Below, one piece after another: positions 17,890 through 26,367 of a stretch of 64,000 nucleotides of DNA. How positions within the stretch are numbered: the first letter of the stretch is position 1; every line of letters begins with the position of its first letter. The notes beneath the pieces were generated by a model. That model had not been told where the DNA came from. It ran no database searches and saw nothing but the letters and a program-made list of their open reading frames with translations. The stretch lies in contig NZ_QBKI01000008.1 in assembly GCF_003054055.1 (NCBI RefSeq), forward strand, positions 203,989 through 267,988, written 5' to 3'. Both the position numbers and the translations under genes were made by a program. The DNA comes from Pontibacter mucosus (GTDB lineage: Bacteria > Bacteroidota > Bacteroidia > Cytophagales > Hymenobacteraceae).

Positions 17890-18126
17890 ATGAGCTACGA
17901 GCCACCTATACACTGGAACGACTACGAGGACATCGCGATGGCGCTTTACGAGAAGTTCGGGGATGACTTCAACGAGTCTAAGATTTACCGCATCCGCTTC
18001 ACCGACCTGCTGGAGTGGGTACTGTCGCTGCCAAACTTTGCCGGCAAGCGCGAGGAAGCCAACGAAGGGCACCTGGAGCAGATTCAGGCGGCCTGGGTTT
18101 ACGAGTGGCGCGACAACCAGGACTAA
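17890..18126 (+). CDS. iscX: Fe-S assembly protein IscX
   Basis: This 78-aa acidic protein matches the IscX family along its length: IHWNDYEDIAMALYEKF, then RFTDLLEWVLSLPNF and the C-terminal EQIQAAWVYEWRD. The ATG at 17890 is preferred to an in-frame TTG at 17875 because the family starts near MSYEPP. IscX binds IscS and iron and tunes cluster assembly. The spacer from fdx carries a TTGATAACTGATAATTGATAACTG low-complexity repeat. Confidence 0.88.
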   Translation: MSYEPPIHWNDYEDIAMALYEKFGDDFNESKIYRIRFTDLLEWVLSLPNFAGKREEANEGHLEQIQAAWVYEWRDNQD

Positions 18127-18143
18127 ATCTTACCTGCATCGGC

Positions 18144-18171
18144 AAGTATAAATTCAGAAAATTCTATACTT
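18144..18171. repeat. Inverted pair of AAGTATA words after iscX
   Basis: AAGTATAAATTC (18144-18155) faces AATTCTATACTT (18160-18171), a near-perfect 11-bp inverted repeat immediately downstream of the iscX stop and just before a conventional terminator. Confidence 0.7.
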
Positions 18172-18173
18172 TT

Positions 18174-18203
18174 AAAGGCTCTTTCCCGGGAAGGAGCCTT
18201 TTG
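18174..18203 (+). terminator. Terminator after iscX
   Basis: AAAGGCTC pairs with GAGCCTTT around a loop containing TTTCCCGGGAAG (itself self-complementary), followed by T-rich sequence. Confidence 0.75.
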
Positions 18204-18245
18204 CTTTTCTATACTTTATTAACGCTTTTTTCACAGGCTATACTT

Positions 18246-18743
18246 ATGTCTATCACCCAAACAGACCTCACCAGCATTAATACCTTTGTTTTTGATGTGG
18301 ACGGCGTACTGACCGACGGGCTGCTCTACTGCTTTGCTGACGGCGAGCAGGTGCGCGCCTTTAACATCAAGGACGGGTTTGCCATCAAGCACGCCATCAG
18401 CCAGGGCTACCGGGTAGCCATTATCTCGGGCAAAAACGAGCCGGGCGTGCGCCGCCGCCTGGAGCAGCTGGGCATTGAGGATATTTTCCTGGGGATAGAT
18501 GACAAGGTGGAGGCGCTGGAGGACTACCTGTACATGCAGGGTATAAACCCGGCCACTGCCGCCTACATGGGCGACGACATGCCTGATTACGAGGTGATGC
18601 AGCGCTGCGGCCTGCGCGCCTGCCCTGCCGACGCCGCGGACGACATACAGGCCATCGCTACTTTTATTTCATCGAAAGACGGAGGCAGGGGCGCCGTGCG
18701 TGAACTGATTGAAACAGTGATGAAAGCACAGGACAGCTGGTAA
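18246..18743 (+). CDS. KdsC-like HAD phosphatase (KDO-8-phosphate phosphatase family)
   Basis: This 165-aa class C0 HAD protein has the nucleophile motif FVFDVDGVLTDG (about residues 13-24), the IISGKN motif II and the YMGDDMPDYEVM acidic motif, all as in KdsC. KdsC makes free KDO for lipopolysaccharide inner core. ATG at 18246 is chosen because the longer frame would run through the iscX terminator. A related NeuNAc-type or other sugar-acid phosphatase activity is possible. A TATACTT word sits right before the start. Confidence 0.85.
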   Translation: MSITQTDLTSINTFVFDVDGVLTDGLLYCFADGEQVRAFNIKDGFAIKHAISQGYRVAIISGKNEPGVRRRLEQLGIEDIFLGIDDKVEALEDYLYMQGINPATAAYMGDDMPDYEVMQRCGLRACPADAADDIQAIATFISSKDGGRGAVRELIETVMKAQDSW

Positions 18744-18864
18744 ACATAAATTACTTATACTTTTCTAGAAATAAATTGAATATTTTTTTTATCCCCTATT
18801 GTATATATAGAAATTAATTTTTAGATTACCAGCAGTTTAATTACCATCAACAGTTCAAATTTTT

Positions 18865-19059
18865 ATGAAGACAGGAAAAGTAAAATTCTTTATCGAGTCC
18901 AAAGGTTTCGGTTTTATAACTGAGGACGGAACAAACGAGGACTTCTTTGTGCACGTTACCGGCTTAAACGGTCTGCAGATTCAGCAGAACGACCGCGTTG
19001 AGTTTGACACGGTGGAAGGCAAAAAAGGAGTTAATGCTGTAAATGTGAGGAAGTTTTAA
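18865..19059 (+). CDS. Cold-shock domain protein
   Basis: This 64-aa single cold-shock domain has RNP1 KGFGFI (residues 13-18) and RNP2 FFVHV (about residues 27-31), which bind single-stranded nucleic acid. It has an AT-rich 120-base upstream region consistent with a long cold-shock-type leader, and a clear terminator. It acts as an RNA chaperone in the cytoplasm. Confidence 0.95.
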   Translation: MKTGKVKFFIESKGFGFITEDGTNEDFFVHVTGLNGLQIQQNDRVEFDTVEGKKGVNAVNVRKF

Positions 19060-19083
19060 GACAAACATACTTTACAAGCACTG

Positions 19084-19113
19084 GAAAAGCCCCTGCGTCA
19101 GGGGCTTTTTTAT
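19084..19113 (+). terminator. Terminator after cold-shock gene
   Basis: AAAAGCCCCTG pairs with CAGGGGCTTTTTT around a 4-nt loop, with the T-run included. The first in-frame TTG of the next ORF lies inside it, which argues against that start. Confidence 0.9.
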
Positions 19114-19178
19114 TGCCCGGTAGCTTCTGTGTCGTATTTTTACAAAGTACAAAACGCCATACTTCTGCAAACACCCCC

Positions 19179-20021
19179 GTGAAATCCATCCTGACGCTTA
19201 TACGTGCCCGTAACCTGGTGATGATTGTGCTGTCCCAAGCCCTGGTGCAAGCTTGCCTTTTAGCCCATGGGCAGGACTGGCGGCGCCTGCTGGATGGCGG
19301 TTTCTGGGTGCTGGTGCTGTCTACGGTGTGCATTGCGGCGGCCGGCTACATCATCAACGACTACTATGATGTGAAGATAGATGCCATCAACAAGCCAGAC
19401 CGGCTGTTGGTGGGCCGCCACATCCGCAGGCGCAGGGCCATGTTCGCCCACCTGATACTTTCGGGCATTGGGGTGCTGCTGGGCCTGCTGCTCTCCATAC
19501 CGGTTGCCCTGATAAACATTGGCGCAGTGCTGCTGCTTTGGGGGTACTCGGCAAGGCTCAAGAAACTGATACTCGCCGGCAACGTGGTGATTGCCCTGCT
19601 GTCGGCTTCCATGCTGCTGGTGGTGGCGGTTTATGCCGATGAGCTCAACCGCATCACGATGGGGTATGCCCTCTTCGCGTTTCTTATTTCGCTTATCCGG
19701 GAGATTATAAAGGACATTGAGGACATGAAGGGCGACGCCTCCTTTGAATGCCGCACCCTACCCATAGTAGTGGGCATGCGCGGCGCCAAGCTGGTGCTGT
19801 ACCCGCTCCTGGCTGTTTTTCAGGCTTTCCTGCTCGTGGTTATACTGCATGAGGCCTCCGGGCTGGTATTCGACGCCTACATGGTGGCGCTGGTGTTGCT
19901 GCCAAGCGTGTGGCTGGTCGTAAAGCTGGTGCGCGCCGACCGCAAGCGCGATTTCTCTTACCTGAGCAACCTCAATAAGCTCATCATGCTCACGGGCATA
20001 CTTTCCATGCTGCTGCTGTAG
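19179..20021 (+). CDS. UbiA-family prenyltransferase
   Basis: This 280-aa protein has about eight transmembrane helices and the two Asp-rich prenyl-diphosphate/Mg motifs: NDYYDVKIDAINKPDR (N-terminal) and KDIEDMKGD (middle). GTG at 19179 (VKSILTLIRARNL) is chosen because the longer frame starts within the upstream terminator. Bacteroidota members are often annotated as geranylgeranylglycerol-phosphate geranylgeranyltransferase-like; the actual acceptor (quinone, heme or glycerol phosphate) cannot be read here. Confidence 0.85.
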   Translation: MKSILTLIRARNLVMIVLSQALVQACLLAHGQDWRRLLDGGFWVLVLSTVCIAAAGYIINDYYDVKIDAINKPDRLLVGRHIRRRRAMFAHLILSGIGVLLGLLLSIPVALINIGAVLLLWGYSARLKKLILAGNVVIALLSASMLLVVAVYADELNRITMGYALFAFLISLIREIIKDIEDMKGDASFECRTLPIVVGMRGAKLVLYPLLAVFQAFLLVVILHEASGLVFDAYMVALVLLPSVWLVVKLVRADRKRDFSYLSNLNKLIMLTGILSMLLL

Positions 20022-20098
20022 CGCCTGTATAAAACTACTCTTTTAGGCATCGTGCCATACTTGCAGAAATGAGTTTCGGCCAGGCTACAAAGTATAAA

Positions 20099-20120
20099 AG
20101 CCCGGGTGCTGGCCCGGGCT
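20099..20120. terminator. Bidirectional GC-rich hairpin between convergent genes
   Basis: AGCCCGGG (20099-20106) pairs with CCCGGGCT (20113-20120). It lies between convergent ubiA-like and T9SS genes and is preceded by an AAAGTATAAA word. T-runs are weak on both sides. Confidence 0.65.
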
Positions 20121-20147
20121 CTTCATTAAACCAATAGAGTAAAAAAA

Positions 20148-20891
20148 TTATTTTACTATCAGGCGGCTGGAGGCCACATCATTCTCGGCCATCACTTTAA
20201 CAAAGTAAGTGCCGCGGGCATACTGCTGCGTGTTGATCTCCACGGTTCCGTTTGCGTTGCTCAGCTCCAGCACCTTACGGCCCAGCATGTCCATCACGGC
20301 TACGTTGGCGTTGCGTATCTTGCCCAGGCTCAGCTTCACGGTTCCCGTCGAAACAGTTGGGTAAACGGCCACGCGGGCATCGCCGATCATGTCATCGATG
20401 CTCGCCACTGTTCCGGCGGTCACTGTCTCGGTTACAATTGCCAGTGGGTTGCCATCGTCGCGGCGCAGGATCAAATCATACTTGTAAATGCCGGGGGCGG
20501 AGAAGTTGATCTTAAAATACTCTTTATAAGAAGTTGGCAACGGCTCCCCTCCTTCCGGCCCAATCACGGCCACGCCATCGGTAAAGGTAACCTGGGTATA
20601 AACGGCTTCATCCTCGTTGGCTGCGTCGCGGTTGGAGTTGTAGTGCAGCGTAAAGTTGTTGCTTTGCGCCGGGTTGTGCAGTTTAATTTCCAGATTGGTC
20701 TTGTCGCCCTGGCGGTCGAAGGCGTTGATGTGCACCTGCCACTGAACGTCGGAACCTATCACCAGGTCACCTTGCTCGGAGATAACATCCAGTGTGCCGT
20801 TTACAGTAGCTTCCTTGGTTTGCGCATTGCTAACGCCTGTTGCCAGTACAAACGCGAAAACAGCAGCAGCAATGTGTAGAGCTTTTTTCAT
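20148..20891 (-). CDS. Secreted protein with T9SS type A C-terminal sorting domain
   Basis: This 247-aa protein has a signal peptide (MKKALHIAAAVFAF to SNAQ) and a C-terminal domain of the type IX sorting class: VAVYPTVSTGTVKLSL, VAVMDMLGRKVLEL, INTQQYARGTYFVKV and SSRLIVK. Such domains are cleaved after transit by the T9SS/gliding machinery. The middle region is a beta-rich domain without a recognised family. The inner ATG (20891) is preferred to the upstream ATG at 20909 because it begins a canonical signal peptide. It supports Bacteroidota origin. Confidence 0.87.
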   Translation of the reverse strand: MKKALHIAAAVFAFVLATGVSNAQTKEATVNGTLDVISEQGDLVIGSDVQWQVHINAFDRQGDKTNLEIKLHNPAQSNNFTLHYNSNRDAANEDEAVYTQVTFTDGVAVIGPEGGEPLPTSYKEYFKINFSAPGIYKYDLILRRDDGNPLAIVTETVTAGTVASIDDMIGDARVAVYPTVSTGTVKLSLGKIRNANVAVMDMLGRKVLELSNANGTVEINTQQYARGTYFVKVMAENDVASSRLIVK

Positions 20892-21095
20892 TGTAAGAAA
20901 ATTTAACATTTTAACGTGATATATAACAATAAAAACTTATACTTAAGTATTTCGATACATACGACAAAGACGTGTTTTGGCTCCATTTTTTTGAATCTTT
21001 TTTACTATATAATATTTTTCGATATTTTTGGATTGTTTCTTTTCCGAGGTACTACCAGCTGTATTTAAAATCGAAAGGAGTGGAATAGCAATATA

Positions 21096-21521
21096 ATGGA
21101 CAAAGCACAAGCGCTTCTAGATGAGTATGGTTTGCGCAAAACCGGCTGTCGGCTGGATGTTTTGCAGCAGTTTCTGGAGAATGATTTTGCACTATCGCAC
21201 GCCGACCTGGAGAAGCTCCTGGACAGCAACTACGATCGCGTTACCATCTACCGGACATTGTACTCCTTTGAGGAAAAAGGACTTGTGCATAGTATAAACG
21301 ATGTGAACGGCGCCGTAAAGTTTGCCCTGTGCAAGAACGACAACTGCAATCCGCACAGGCACGAGGACAACCACATCCACTTTAACTGCGTTGCCTGCGG
21401 ACAGACGTTCTGCCTGAACGATGTGGGTATCCCGCGCCTGACGCTGCCAGACGGCTACACCGCCAACCGGCTGCACTTCTCGGCCGAGGGGGTGTGCAAG
21501 GGCTGCCACCAGGAAGGTTGA
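21096..21521 (+). CDS. Fur-family transcriptional regulator
   Basis: This 141-aa protein has a winged-helix DNA-binding domain (KTGCRLDVLQQFLEN ... DRVTIYRTLYSFEEKGLV) and a C-terminal metal/dimerisation domain with HRHEDNHIHFNC, a CVAC pair and a C-terminal CKGC pair for structural zinc. It could be Fur, Zur or PerR; the residues visible do not decide. It is divergent from the T9SS gene with an AT-rich 200-bp region between them that must hold both promoters. Confidence 0.88.
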   Translation: MDKAQALLDEYGLRKTGCRLDVLQQFLENDFALSHADLEKLLDSNYDRVTIYRTLYSFEEKGLVHSINDVNGAVKFALCKNDNCNPHRHEDNHIHFNCVACGQTFCLNDVGIPRLTLPDGYTANRLHFSAEGVCKGCHQEG

Positions 21522-21554
21522 TTTGCGCCCACACAAAGTATAAACCAAGTTACC

Positions 21555-22058
21555 ATGAAGCACCAGCTACCAGACCATGCCGCAGCGTTCCGCCAGCTGG
21601 TAACCTCTCCGGTTAAGTTCCGCCTGTTCCTGCTCACCAGGCTGCCCATGGCTTACCTGGCTGGTCTGCGCGTTGCTTCCCTCACGCCGGAGCATGCATC
21701 GGTTTCCATCAAGTATAAGTACCTTACCCAGAACCCCTTCCGCTCCATTTACTTTGCCTGCCTGAGCATGGCCTCCGAGCTCTCTACAGGTGCCCTGTGC
21801 ATGATGTATGTGTACAAGGCAAGTCCCGCAGTATCCATGCTGGTGGTGCACATGGAGGCTACCTTCACGAAGAAGGCAACAGGCAAGATTACCTTTACCT
21901 GCCACAACGGGCAGCAGATACAGGAGGCCGTTGCGCGCACAAAAGCCACCGGTGAGGGCGTAACGCTAACAGCCACAAGTATAGGCGTAGATAAGGCCGG
22001 CGACCAGGTGGCCGAGTTCCGGTTTACCTGGTCGTTGAAAGCGAAGAGCAAAGTATAG
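21555..22058 (+). CDS. DUF4442 hotdog-fold protein
   Basis: This 167-aa protein matches DUF4442, a thioesterase-like hotdog family (RSIYFACLSMASELSTGALCM; VVHMEATFTKKATGKITFTC). A substrate is not known. It follows fur by 33 bp. Its last codons use a word: AAA-GTA-TAG places the stop codon inside AAAGTATAG. Confidence 0.75.
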   Translation: MKHQLPDHAAAFRQLVTSPVKFRLFLLTRLPMAYLAGLRVASLTPEHASVSIKYKYLTQNPFRSIYFACLSMASELSTGALCMMYVYKASPAVSMLVVHMEATFTKKATGKITFTCHNGQQIQEAVARTKATGEGVTLTATSIGVDKAGDQVAEFRFTWSLKAKSKV

Positions 22059-22070
22059 ATTTATACTTGC
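22049..22070. repeat. Inverted pair of AAGTATA words at the DUF4442 stop
   Basis: GCAAAGTATA and TTATACTTGC face each other across GAT. The left word includes the stop codon. The structure could act as a weak terminator or spacer signal. Confidence 0.7.
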
Positions 22071-22120
22071 AGCGGCTATTACCGCATGATTTCCCCATAG
22101 AAATAAATATATCCCTACCC

Positions 22121-22504
22121 ATGAAAGACTATAAGAAGTACTACATTATACCTGCCGAGCCCGCGTTAGTATATGCTGCCTTAACCAACCCACTCACCAT
22201 ACAAGCCTGGACCGGCGAGGAAGCTGAGATGAGCGTAGAGCCGGGGTCGGAGTTCTCGCTGTGGGAAGGCAGCATCGTAGGCAAGAACCTGGAGTTTGAG
22301 GAGGGTAAAAAGATTGTGCAGCAGTGGTATTTCGGCGAACAGGAAGAACCTTCCATTGTCACCATCAAACTACACCCGCATAAACTAGGTACCTCCGCCG
22401 AGCTGCGCCACGCCAATATCCCCGACGAGGCCTACGAGGACATCACCGAAGGCTGGGACCACGCCTACTTCGCGGCGCTAATAGAGTTTTATGAGGGGGA
22501 GTAA
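22121..22504 (+). CDS. START-like (SRPBCC/AHSA1-type) domain protein
   Basis: This 127-aa protein is a helix-grip lipid/hydrophobe-binding fold: KKYYIIPAEPALVYAALTNPLTIQAWTGE at the N-terminus and ITEGWDHAYFAALIEFYEG at the C-terminus, typical of Bacteroidota START-like proteins. ATG at 22121 fits the family start; the longer frame from 22067 adds unrelated residues. Ligand unknown. Confidence 0.8.
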   Translation: MKDYKKYYIIPAEPALVYAALTNPLTIQAWTGEEAEMSVEPGSEFSLWEGSIVGKNLEFEEGKKIVQQWYFGEQEEPSIVTIKLHPHKLGTSAELRHANIPDEAYEDITEGWDHAYFAALIEFYEGE

Positions 22505-22556
22505 AGACGATGAATTACATTCCGGTCTGTTTTTACCAAACCTCCCGTTAAGTTAT

Positions 22557-23807
22557 ATGGAACAGAAAGCCAGGAGCGCCTTATTCGCCTTTCTAATTAG
22601 TCTGGTCTGCACTCTGTTTTGCTTTTGCTTACACGTACTGCCTTCATCAAACAGCATGGTAAACCTTCGGATGCCCTCAGCAGGTGTCCAGAAGCCCTTT
22701 ATCTCGGATGAATACCTACAAGTAGTTGTGGAATTCCACAAAGAGCACCCTGCGTTCGCGAAACGCCCCATTACGACATACCTGTCGGAGACCTTAGATC
22801 GTATAACGTCACTAAGTATAGGAGAGGCATTCACAGCGGTTAGTTTTGTGTCACTCCTACTCTGCGGTGTAGCTCTTTACTACCTGGCCGCCCTTACAGG
22901 AAGCACCGCAAAGGAAGCCGCCCTAAGTATAATAGGGTTCTTCTCCAGCTTTAGTATTCTCTTTGCCTTCTTCCCTCCTATATATACCTACGATGAGCCT
23001 ATACATTATCTCTTAGTCTATATGAGCTTAATCTTCTTGAGGCAAGAAAGGTGGCTCCCCTTTATCTTCTTGTTCAGCCTAAGCTTAGTTGCTAGAGAAA
23101 GTAGCCTCATACTGCTACCAGGTGCCGCTATGTTGGTGATTTATGCTGATCAGGACAGCAAGACTTCTATCTGGAAGCTTTCTATTCTACTAGCGCCAGT
23201 AGCCATATATGTGCTATACCTCGTCTTATTTATCACAGGAAGCGGAATAGAAGACGCCTCGAAGCAAGACTTCGTGGGCCGGCTGGAGCATTTCAAGTAC
23301 AACTTCCAGAGCATTAAGTTCGCGCTAGAAGCGCTATTATCATTCTTTCTCGCCTTGGGATTTCAGACTTACCTATTGTGTAGCTATGCGAGCAGAAAAC
23401 ATCTCTCCGTAACCGAAAGAAAATTCATTGCCGCCTTTATCATTACTTTAGCACTAAATACAGTAATTGTATACTTCACAACCTGGGCTAGAGAAAGTAG
23501 ATTGTTGGCGCTGCCACTTCTCTTCTTGTGGCCCATCCTGGGCAAGATTGCGCAGAGCGAGTTTCAGTATATCAAAGCCAAGGTAAGGGCCTCAACACAC
23601 AACGAAATCCTAAGATGGCTACCGCTGTTTACAACGCTAGCTATTGTGATCATTTATATAACACAGAAGGTATACTTTCAGACAATAGGAAGCATATCTG
23701 ACAATTTATTTAATGAATACACGGCTATCATACTAATATTTCTTGTGGCACATGCTATCCTTCGATTCATGTTAAAACCAAAGAGCCCCATGAAAGATGA
23801 ACGGTAA
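22557..23807 (+). CDS. Unrecognised polytopic membrane protein, AT-rich
   Basis: This 416-aa protein has roughly ten hydrophobic segments. Charged loops near residues 60-90 and a YDEPIHYLLVY segment resemble the layout of GT-C-type membrane glycosyltransferases, but no catalytic motif is convincing. ATG at 22557 (MEQKARSALFAF) is preferred to the overlapping upstream ATG at 22491. Codon use is clearly more AT-rich (many TTA, CTA and AGA codons) than neighbours, suggesting transfer. Yet it carries four AAGTATA-family words (near 22815, 22925, 23470 and 23670), so it has either resided long or came from a relative. Confidence 0.6.
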   Translation: MEQKARSALFAFLISLVCTLFCFCLHVLPSSNSMVNLRMPSAGVQKPFISDEYLQVVVEFHKEHPAFAKRPITTYLSETLDRITSLSIGEAFTAVSFVSLLLCGVALYYLAALTGSTAKEAALSIIGFFSSFSILFAFFPPIYTYDEPIHYLLVYMSLIFLRQERWLPFIFLFSLSLVARESSLILLPGAAMLVIYADQDSKTSIWKLSILLAPVAIYVLYLVLFITGSGIEDASKQDFVGRLEHFKYNFQSIKFALEALLSFFLALGFQTYLLCSYASRKHLSVTERKFIAAFIITLALNTVIVYFTTWARESRLLALPLLFLWPILGKIAQSEFQYIKAKVRASTHNEILRWLPLFTTLAIVIIYITQKVYFQTIGSISDNLFNEYTAIILIFLVAHAILRFMLKPKSPMKDER

Positions 23808-23901
23808 GAGCCAACGTAGTATCTATGCTATAGAATATAGCCGCTAACAGTGAGAAGCAACACATTTGTTACTTCTTCTCTGACAATTAGCCCAAACCCA
23901 C

Positions 23902-23909
23902 TATATTTG
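23902..23909 (+). promoter_or_regulatory. Candidate -7 element (TATATTTG) for purN
   Basis: Matches TAnnTTTG 22 bp before the purN TTG start. No well-spaced TTTG was found at -33. Confidence 0.4.
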
Positions 23910-23931
23910 CAGTTTAATTCAAGCCTGTACT

Positions 23932-24525
23932 TTGGAACCAAAGGATAAAAAAAATATTGTCATTTTCGCTTCGGGGTCTGGGAGCAACGCGCAGCGCCTG
24001 CTGGAGCATTTTGAGCACCACCCTGCCATACGTGTGGCTGCCCTGTTCTCTAACAATCCGAAAGCGTATGCCCTGAAACGAGCCGAGACGTTCCATGTCC
24101 CGGCTTTTTTGTTTACCCGCGAAGAGTTTTACAACACTGACAAAGTGCTGGAGCAGGTGCAGCAGTATAACCCGGATCTAATTGTGCTGGCTGGCTTTCT
24201 GTGGCTGGTGCCCAACAACCTGCTGCGCGCCTTCCCGAACCGCATCATCAATATACACCCTGCCCTGCTGCCCAAGTATGGCGGCAAAGGCATGCACGGC
24301 ATTAACGTGCACTCAGCCGTTTTGCAGGCCCAGGAGCCGGAATCGGGCATCACCATCCACTACATCAACGAGGAGTACGACAAGGGCGAGTTTATACTTC
24401 AGGAGCGCTGCCCGGTGCAAGCCACCGATACTCCTGAGGATCTAGCCGCCCGCGTGCTGCAGCTGGAGCACAAGCATCTGCCCGAGGTGGTGGAAAGGCT
24501 ATTACTGACGCAGGAACAACTATAG
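23932..24525 (+). CDS. purN: Phosphoribosylglycinamide formyltransferase PurN
   Basis: This 197-aa GAR transformylase has the phosphate-binding loop FASGSGSNAQ (about residues 12-21), the catalytic NIHPALLP region and the GITIHYINEEYDKG segment with the catalytic Asp. It transfers formyl from 10-formyl-THF to GAR in purine synthesis. Start is TTG at 23932 (EPKDKKNIVIF). It is 30 bp upstream of purH, which uses the same cofactor later in the pathway. Confidence 0.94.
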   Translation: MEPKDKKNIVIFASGSGSNAQRLLEHFEHHPAIRVAALFSNNPKAYALKRAETFHVPAFLFTREEFYNTDKVLEQVQQYNPDLIVLAGFLWLVPNNLLRAFPNRIINIHPALLPKYGGKGMHGINVHSAVLQAQEPESGITIHYINEEYDKGEFILQERCPVQATDTPEDLAARVLQLEHKHLPEVVERLLLTQEQL

Positions 24526-24555
24526 AAATCAATCATCAACCCAATACTCAATCTC

Positions 24556-26079
24556 ATGCAATCCGTTAAGATAAAATCCGCATTAATTTCGGTTTACTAT
24601 AAAGACCGCCTGGAGCCACTGGTGGAGCTGCTGAAGCAACACGGTGTAACCATCTACTCCACCGGCGGTACCCAAACCTTCCTGGAGGAGCAGGGCGCTC
24701 AGGTAGTAGCCGTAGAGGACCTGACTGACTACCCTTCCATCTTTGGAGGACGCGTTAAAACGCTGCACCCCAAAGTGTTTGGGGGCATTCTGCACCGCCG
24801 CGATAACCAGAGCGACCTGTCGGAGCGCGAGAAGTATGAAATTCCGCCGATAGACCTGGTGGTGGTAGACCTTTACCCGTTTGAGGAAACCGTAGCCTCC
24901 GGCGCCTCAGAAGCGGACGTAATTGAGAAAATCGACATTGGCGGTATCTCCCTGATCCGGGCGGCGGCCAAGAATTTCAAGGATGTGCTGATCGTGTCGT
25001 CGCGCGAGCAGTATGACGAGGTGGTGGAACTGCTGCAGGCCAAGAATGGTGCTACTGACCTGGAAGACCGCAAGCGCTTTGCCGCCAAGGCCTTCAACGT
25101 ATCGTCGCACTACGACACGCACATCTTCAACTACATGAATGCCGACAGCGAGATTCAGGCCTTTAAGCAGAGCGTGCAGCACAGCATGCCGCTGCGCTAC
25201 GGCGAGAACCCGCACCAGAAAGGCACCTTCTATGGCAAGCTGGAGGACTTGTTCGAGCAACTGAACGGCAAACAGCTTTCTTATAACAACCTGGTAGACG
25301 TGGACGCTGCTGTGGCCCTGGCCGCTGAGTTCGAGGAGCCGGTGGTAGCCATCCTCAAGCACACAAATGCCTGCGGTTGCGCCATTGGCGACACCATAAA
25401 AGAGGCGTACCTGAGCGCCCTTTCCTCCGATCCGGTTTCTGCTTTTGGCGGAGTGATCATCGCCAACAGAACGATAGACCTGCCAGCTGCCGAGGAACTG
25501 AACAAGCTCTTCTTTGAAGTGCTGATTGCCCCGGAATTTGACACAGACGCGCTGGAGCTGCTGAAGACCAAGAAAAACCGCATCCTGCTGAAGCAGAAGC
25601 CAGTGGAGCTACCAACCAAGCAGTTCAAGACGCTGCTGAACGGCGTGATTGAGCAGGACAAGGACCTGGCCACCGAAACAGAGGCTGACTTTAAAACCGC
25701 TACCAAGCGCCAGCCAACCGCCGAGGAGAAAAAGGCCCTGGTGTTCGCCGCTAAAGTATGCAAGCACACCAAATCCAATACCATCGTGTTGGCTACGGAT
25801 AAAATGATGTTCTCCAGCGGCGTGGGCCAGACCTCGCGCGTGGATGCCCTGCGCCAGGCCATCGAGAAAGCCCAAAGCTTTGGCTTCGACGTGAGCAAGA
25901 CCGTGATGGCCTCCGATGCCTTCTTCCCTTTCCCGGACTGTGTGGAGATTGCGGATAAGGCAGGCGTGAAAGCGGTGGTGCAGCCGGGCGGCTCCATCAA
26001 AGACCAGGACTCTATTGATTATTGCGATGCCCACGGCATGGCCATGGTCATGACAGGCGTGCGCCACTTCAAACACTAA
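24556..26079 (+). CDS. purH: Bifunctional AICAR formyltransferase/IMP cyclohydrolase PurH
   Basis: This 507-aa enzyme has an N-terminal IMP cyclohydrolase domain (STGGTQTFLEE; FGGRVKTLHPKVFGGIL) and a C-terminal AICAR transformylase domain (RYGENPHQKG; ILKHTNACGCAIG; SGVGQTSRVDALRQA; PGGSIKDQD). It performs the last two steps of IMP synthesis. It forms a pair with purN and ends at a strong terminator. It begins a 5-kb stretch (purH to mreD) where exact AAGTATA words are absent. Confidence 0.96.
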   Translation: MQSVKIKSALISVYYKDRLEPLVELLKQHGVTIYSTGGTQTFLEEQGAQVVAVEDLTDYPSIFGGRVKTLHPKVFGGILHRRDNQSDLSEREKYEIPPIDLVVVDLYPFEETVASGASEADVIEKIDIGGISLIRAAAKNFKDVLIVSSREQYDEVVELLQAKNGATDLEDRKRFAAKAFNVSSHYDTHIFNYMNADSEIQAFKQSVQHSMPLRYGENPHQKGTFYGKLEDLFEQLNGKQLSYNNLVDVDAAVALAAEFEEPVVAILKHTNACGCAIGDTIKEAYLSALSSDPVSAFGGVIIANRTIDLPAAEELNKLFFEVLIAPEFDTDALELLKTKKNRILLKQKPVELPTKQFKTLLNGVIEQDKDLATETEADFKTATKRQPTAEEKKALVFAAKVCKHTKSNTIVLATDKMMFSSGVGQTSRVDALRQAIEKAQSFGFDVSKTVMASDAFFPFPDCVEIADKAGVKAVVQPGGSIKDQDSIDYCDAHGMAMVMTGVRHFKH

Positions 26080-26110
26080 GCAAGTAGCTTCTAATAGCAC
26101 TTTTCACATA

Positions 26111-26147
26111 AAAGTCCCTGCTGCCGTTAAGGCCAGGGACTTTATTA
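26111..26147 (+). terminator. Terminator after purH
   Basis: AAAGTCCCTG (26111-26120) pairs with CAGGGACTTT (26134-26143), with inner GCC/GGC pairing, followed by T-rich sequence. Confidence 0.85.
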
Positions 26148-26287
26148 TTTCCAGCCAGACCTCAATTTTAGCCCACACGCGGCGTTAGCTAGGCATTCAG
26201 TGGCTTTTTAAACAAATTTCAGGTATAAATAAATATTTATTCAAGTAACAGTGGATAACTTGCACTACTAATTACACTGAAATTCGC

Positions 26288-26295
26288 TAATTTTG
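26288..26295 (+). promoter_or_regulatory. Candidate -7 element (TAATTTTG) for the mreB operon
   Basis: Matches TAnnTTTG about 72 bp upstream of the mreB ATG. The -33 match is poor. Confidence 0.4.
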
Positions 26296-26367
26296 CCGCA
26301 AGTTTCTGACTAGAAATATTGTATATTGAAAATATAACAGGCGGGCGCACGCCTCTCAAACTTCACC

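Noticed and set aside
19113..19178. N-terminal extension of the UbiA-like protein
   Set aside because: The first start (TTG) is inside the upstream terminator and the added residues are not hydrophobic; GTG at 19179 fits the family.
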